Source: Phycisphaerales bacterium (lineage in GTDB: Bacteria; Planctomycetota; Phycisphaerae; Phycisphaerales; SM1A02). From it: a stretch of 9,067 nt of DNA. The notes below the pieces were generated by a model. The model saw only the letters and a list, made by a program, of their open reading frames with translations, made no database searches and was not told the origin of the DNA. The position numbers were made by a program, and so were the translations under genes. The DNA lies in assembly GCA_003520025.1 (NCBI GenBank), contig DOVP01000028.1, positions 1 through 9,067 of the forward strand, given 5' to 3'. Within the stretch, counting starts at the first letter, position 1, and each line of letters opens with the position of its first letter. Positions 6,435 to 9,067 of this stretch are shown here, one piece after another.

Positions 6435-7262
6435 CTACTCCCAAGGCGTGCCAACGAGTTCCCGAAGCGCATCACCGGGCCGCTCATGCTTCAGCAGGGT
6501 CTCGCCGACCAAGAAGCGGCGAACGCCGTGTCGAATCATCCGTTCGATGTCCCCTGGCGTCTTGATGCCGGACTCGGTTACGAGGATGTCGCAGTGATCC
6601 TCGACCAGTTCGAGCATTCGAATGGTGTGGCCAACGTCGGTCGTCATGGTGGCGAGGTCGCGGTTGTTGATTCCCAGCAGCATGTACCCGGGATGCGGGA
6701 AGCCCACATGTCTGCGAACCCGCAGCAGATGTTCCATGTCGTGGACCTCGACCAATGCCGTCATATTCAGTTCATGGGCCAGAATCAACATGTCCATGAG
6801 CTGACCTTCGGAGAGGCACTCTGAGATCAGCAGGACCGCGTCGGCGCCCGCAGCCCGGGCCTCCCAGATCTGATAGTGGTCGATCAGGAAGTCCTTGCGG
6901 AGCACGGGGATTCTGACGGCTTCCTTGATTGCCGCGATCGTGTCGAGTGAGCCGCCAAAGAAGCGTTCATCCGTGAGGCATGAAATCGCAACGGCACCTG
7001 CATTTTCGTACTGTAGGGAGATGCCTACAGGATCGTACTTCTCACGGATGACCCCTGCGGAGGGACTTTGACGCTTGACTTCGGCAATGACATTGATGCC
7101 GCCGGGCCCGTTGCCGGTTGAGACCGCTGCGAAGAAGTTGCGGGGCGGGGGAGCGTCTGCCACCTTCTTCTGCAAGTGCTCGAGCGAGCACTCCAATTGC
7201 CGCGATGCGACCTCGTTCCGCTTGTGCTCGACGATGGTTTGGAGGGTGATGGGCGTGCTCAT
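6435..7262 (-). CDS. trpC: Indole-3-glycerol phosphate synthase
   Basis: This enzyme closes the indole ring of indole-3-glycerol phosphate from 1-(2-carboxyphenylamino)-1-deoxyribulose 5-phosphate, the fourth step of tryptophan synthesis from chorismate. The 275-residue product matches the usual single-domain length and starts MSTPITLQTIVEHKRNEV. Barrel residues are all in place: INVIAEVKRQSPSAG (56-70) with E61 and K63, LRKDFLID (121-128) with catalytic K123, ALVEVH (169-174) with E172, LGINNRDL (196-203) with N199, and LVTESGI (227-233) with E230 and S231. The frame stays open 107 codons upstream, but that part is the antisense of the CPBP gene, is low-complexity and lacks family similarity, so I chose the ATG at 7262. 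There is no evident Shine-Dalgarno site. No other trp synthesis gene is in the window. A crotonase gene follows 18 nt downstream; the CPBP gene diverges upstream. Confidence 0.95.
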   Translation of the reverse strand: MSTPITLQTIVEHKRNEVASRQLECSLEHLQKKVADAPPPRNFFAAVSTGNGPGGINVIAEVKRQSPSAGVIREKYDPVGISLQYENAGAVAISCLTDERFFGGSLDTIAAIKEAVRIPVLRKDFLIDHYQIWEARAAGADAVLLISECLSEGQLMDMLILAHELNMTALVEVHDMEHLLRVRRHVGFPHPGYMLLGINNRDLATMTTDVGHTIRMLELVEDHCDILVTESGIKTPGDIERMIRHGVRRFLVGETLLKHERPGDALRELVGTPWE

Positions 7263-7293
7263 GGTGGTACCGGCCGGTGGGGCGTGGGGAGCG

Positions 7294-7299
7294 ACTATA
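7294..7299 (-). promoter_or_regulatory. Possible -10 box for trpC (TATAGT)
   Basis: TATAGT reads on the minus strand about 31 nt before the trpC start codon, in otherwise very GC-rich sequence, so it stands out. No good -35 hexamer lies 16-18 nt upstream. If used, it gives a 5' leader of roughly 25 nt. It would lie inside the CPBP coding region if that gene starts at 7261, and outside it if the start is 7351. Confidence 0.3.
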
Positions 7300-7350
7300 G
7301 CCGCGCCGACCGAACTGACCGCACCAGAAACGATAGATCCGGCTACAGGA

Positions 7351-8199
7351 ATGCCGCTCTGGGCCTTCGTGGCAGGTGGAATCGCAGCGGCCATCTTTGC
7401 CGGATCGGGCTGGGGGCGGCTCAGGCGGGTACCCGTGCGGCCTTGGCGGTTCGGACCCGGTGCGGGAGTACTGACATTTGTGTTGGCGGTTCTTGCCGGC
7501 GCGGTGGCGGGGGGCGTGGTCGCCGTCGTGATGGGCATCGATCCCGCGGATTCACCCACGCTCGGCGAACTGCTGCCGGTCATGCTCGCAAGTTGGGGTG
7601 GACAACTTGCTGCTGCATGCTGCCTCCCCTGGGTGCGGGCGGTGGTTGATCCGCCGATGCCCGGGGATACCCGCCGAATGCCTCGCCGCGGCGTCGTATG
7701 TCCAGACCGCCGCCACAGCCGTCTCTACGCGGGGCTGGTGGGACTGGTCGGTTTGCTGCTGTTTTGGCCCATGACCCTCGCAGCCGCCGGCATCGCAGGC
7801 ATGCTGTGGCAGTCATTGACTGGAGACCCACCATCCACCATGGCGCACGAGTTGTTGCGGCAGTTCGAGGCCGAGCCATCCACGGCAATCAGGCTGGGAA
7901 TGGCAGCCTCGGTCATCGTGTTTCCGGCGGTGATCGAGGAGATCTTGTACCGCGGCCTGCTGCAGGAGTCGTTTCGGCGAGCCAAATTGTTCAGTTGCGG
8001 AGCCCCATGGCAGTCGGTCGTGCTGGCGAGCCTGGTGTTCACGGCGATGCATGTCGGGGCGGTCGATCCACACGGCCTGGCAGGGCTGTTCGTACTGTCG
8101 CTGGGATTCGGCTGGGCGTATGCCAAAACGGGTCGCTTGACGGCCTCGATCACCATGCACATGGTGTTCAATGCCGGAAATCTGGTCTTCGTGATGTGA
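7351..8199 (+). CDS. CPBP-family intramembrane glutamic/metalloprotease (CAAX protease-like)
   Basis: This is a polytopic inner-membrane protein of the CPBP/Abi family, related to the Rce1 CAAX endopeptidase. With the start at 7351 it has 282 residues. The three family motifs are complete and in order: EEILYRG (196-202) with the paired glutamates and arginine, FTAMH (230-234), and HMVFN (270-274). Hydrophobic segments lie near 3-20, 37-62, 74-95, 126-152, 183-200, 221-235, 242-258 and 263-281. A basic, proline-rich loop follows at about 101-124. The start is uncertain: ATG at 7261 adds 30 residues but would overlap the trpC start codon. The ATG at 7351 leads straight into the first membrane segment and has AGGA directly before it. 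Substrate and role are unknown; family members process prenylated proteins or bacteriocins, or act in signalling. It diverges from trpC and lies 49 nt before trpS. Confidence 0.85.
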   Translation: MPLWAFVAGGIAAAIFAGSGWGRLRRVPVRPWRFGPGAGVLTFVLAVLAGAVAGGVVAVVMGIDPADSPTLGELLPVMLASWGGQLAAACCLPWVRAVVDPPMPGDTRRMPRRGVVCPDRRHSRLYAGLVGLVGLLLFWPMTLAAAGIAGMLWQSLTGDPPSTMAHELLRQFEAEPSTAIRLGMAASVIVFPAVIEEILYRGLLQESFRRAKLFSCGAPWQSVVLASLVFTAMHVGAVDPHGLAGLFVLSLGFGWAYAKTGRLTASITMHMVFNAGNLVFVM

Positions 8200-8248
8200 T
8201 CCAGAAGGGATCCCGCGAGGGCTCACTGTTTCGTATCCTCTGTCCTCC

Positions 8249-9067
8249 ATGAGCCACGCCCACCGCATCCTCACCGGCGATACGCCCACCGGCAACCTCC
8301 ACATTGGCCACTGGGTTGGCTCGGTCAGGCGGCGGGTCGAGTTACAGGACACCCACGACTGCTACTTTCTGATCGCCAACCTGCATGCCTACACCACAAG
8401 GGCCAACGCCCCGCAGGAGGTACACCGCGATTGCATCGAAGTCGCCCGCGATGCGCTCGCCATGGGCATTGATCCCGAGAAGGCGGCCATCTTTCTGCAG
8501 AGTGAAGTTCCCGCGTTGTCTGAACTCACCTACCTCTTTGCAATGCTGCTGCCTTTCAACCGGGTGATGCGGAACCCGACGCTGAAAGACGAACTTACCG
8601 TCAAGGGACTCGCGGACAACTACTCGTTTGGCTTCCCGCTCTACACCGTCGGGCAGACAGCGGACATCTTGGCGTTTCGAGCGCACAGTGTGCCGGTCGG
8701 CGAAGATCAGGTGCCGCATCTGGAACTCACCCGTGAAGTTGCTCGCCGTTTCAACAAGATGTATTGCGGTGTTCCCGACAAGGCGCTCGATGAGGACCAC
8801 GAATCACTCGGCGGCGTGTTTCCGATTCCAGTTGCAGATGTCGGCAAGATCGGTCGCCTTGTCGGCACGGACGGGCAGAACAAGATGAGCAAGTCGCTCG
8901 ACAATACGATTCACGTCATTGATTCGGCCAAGCAGGTCAAGAAGAAGATCGGCAAGATCTACACCGGCCAAGACAGCCGCCAGCCGACCGATCCGGGCAT
9001 CATCGACCCCGATGAGAACCCGCTCTTTCAGTATCTCGACGTCTTCGTTCACGACGAAGCGATGAAG
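8249..9067 (+). CDS. trpS: Tryptophanyl-tRNA synthetase, N-terminal 273 residues (cut by window edge)
   Basis: This class I aminoacyl-tRNA synthetase charges tRNA-Trp with tryptophan. The reading frame is open from the ATG at 8249 to the right edge with no stop. RILTGDTPTGNLHIGHWVG (6-24) holds the HIGH signature (18-21), and TDGQNKMSKSLDN (207-219) holds KMSKS (212-216). VPVGEDQVPHLELTREVARRF (148-168) is the characteristic TrpRS segment contacting substrate and dimer partner. In YTVGQTADIL (132-141), D139 matches the aspartate that recognises the indole nitrogen, while Q136 stands where the Bacillus stearothermophilus enzyme has a methionine. The start is set by the family N-terminus; there is no Shine-Dalgarno site before the ATG. 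The normal length is about 330-350 residues, so about 60-75 are missing beyond the window. The 49-nt gap after the CPBP gene leaves open whether trpS is co-transcribed with it. Confidence 0.96.
   Translation, partial: MSHAHRILTGDTPTGNLHIGHWVGSVRRRVELQDTHDCYFLIANLHAYTTRANAPQEVHRDCIEVARDALAMGIDPEKAAIFLQSEVPALSELTYLFAMLLPFNRVMRNPTLKDELTVKGLADNYSFGFPLYTVGQTADILAFRAHSVPVGEDQVPHLELTREVARRFNKMYCGVPDKALDEDHESLGGVFPIPVADVGKIGRLVGTDGQNKMSKSLDNTIHVIDSAKQVKKKIGKIYTGQDSRQPTDPGIIDPDENPLFQYLDVFVHDEAMK

Noticed and set aside
7075..7260. N-terminal extension of the CPBP protein into trpC
   Set aside because: It lies opposite trpC coding sequence and has no membrane-protein character.
7263..7583. 107-codon N-terminal extension of trpC
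   Set aside because: Low-complexity Ala/Thr/Pro-rich translation antisense to the CPBP gene; the known TrpC N-terminus starts at the 7262 ATG.
1..9067. Mobile element, CRISPR array, toxin-antitoxin or phage defence genes
   Set aside because: No transposase, integrase, direct-repeat array or defence motifs found on reading the window. The CPBP family is sometimes called Abi, but that name alone does not support a defence role here.

Overview
The window is a dense, GC-rich bacterial chromosome segment with ordinary metabolic genes. I see no mobile element, CRISPR array, rRNA or tRNA. The organism cannot be fixed from this sequence. The high GC, the mix of strong and absent Shine-Dalgarno sites, and a catabolic set of leucine dehydrogenase, 2-oxoacid dehydrogenase E1 and a VLCAD-like acyl-CoA dehydrogenase would suit a Planctomycetota (Phycisphaerae-like) or similar environmental bacterium. 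That is a tentative inference.

Region 1 (1-5415, minus strand, read right to left) looks like one operon for branched-chain amino acid or acyl-CoA breakdown. The order is a FadB/FadJ-type crotonase, a 651-residue acyl-CoA dehydrogenase, a leucine dehydrogenase, and the E1-alpha and E1-beta subunits of a branched-chain 2-oxoacid dehydrogenase; E1-beta is cut by the left edge. Gaps are 39, 28, -11 and 19 nt. Leucine dehydrogenase would make 2-oxoacids, E1 would decarboxylate them, and the dehydrogenase and crotonase would carry out the following oxidation and hydration. E2, E3 and the rest of E1-beta would lie beyond position 1.

Region 2 (5416-5660) is a 245-bp gap with small hairpins. It probably holds the promoter and leader of the operon.

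Region 3 (5661-7262, minus strand) holds trpC, followed 18 nt later by a second crotonase. That crotonase has the active-site pattern of LiuC-type methylglutaconyl-CoA hydratases, so it may also belong to leucine breakdown.

Region 4 (7261 or 7351 to 9067, plus strand) diverges from trpC. It holds a CPBP-family (CAAX-protease-like) membrane protein and then trpS, which runs off the right edge. A tryptophan biosynthesis gene and the tryptophan-charging enzyme therefore flank a membrane protease of unknown role.

No clearly new system is visible. The points most worth a second look are the VLCAD-like dehydrogenase and stand-alone FadJ-type crotonase domain inside a leucine operon, the LiuC-like second crotonase behind trpC, and the uncertain start region between trpC and the CPBP gene.
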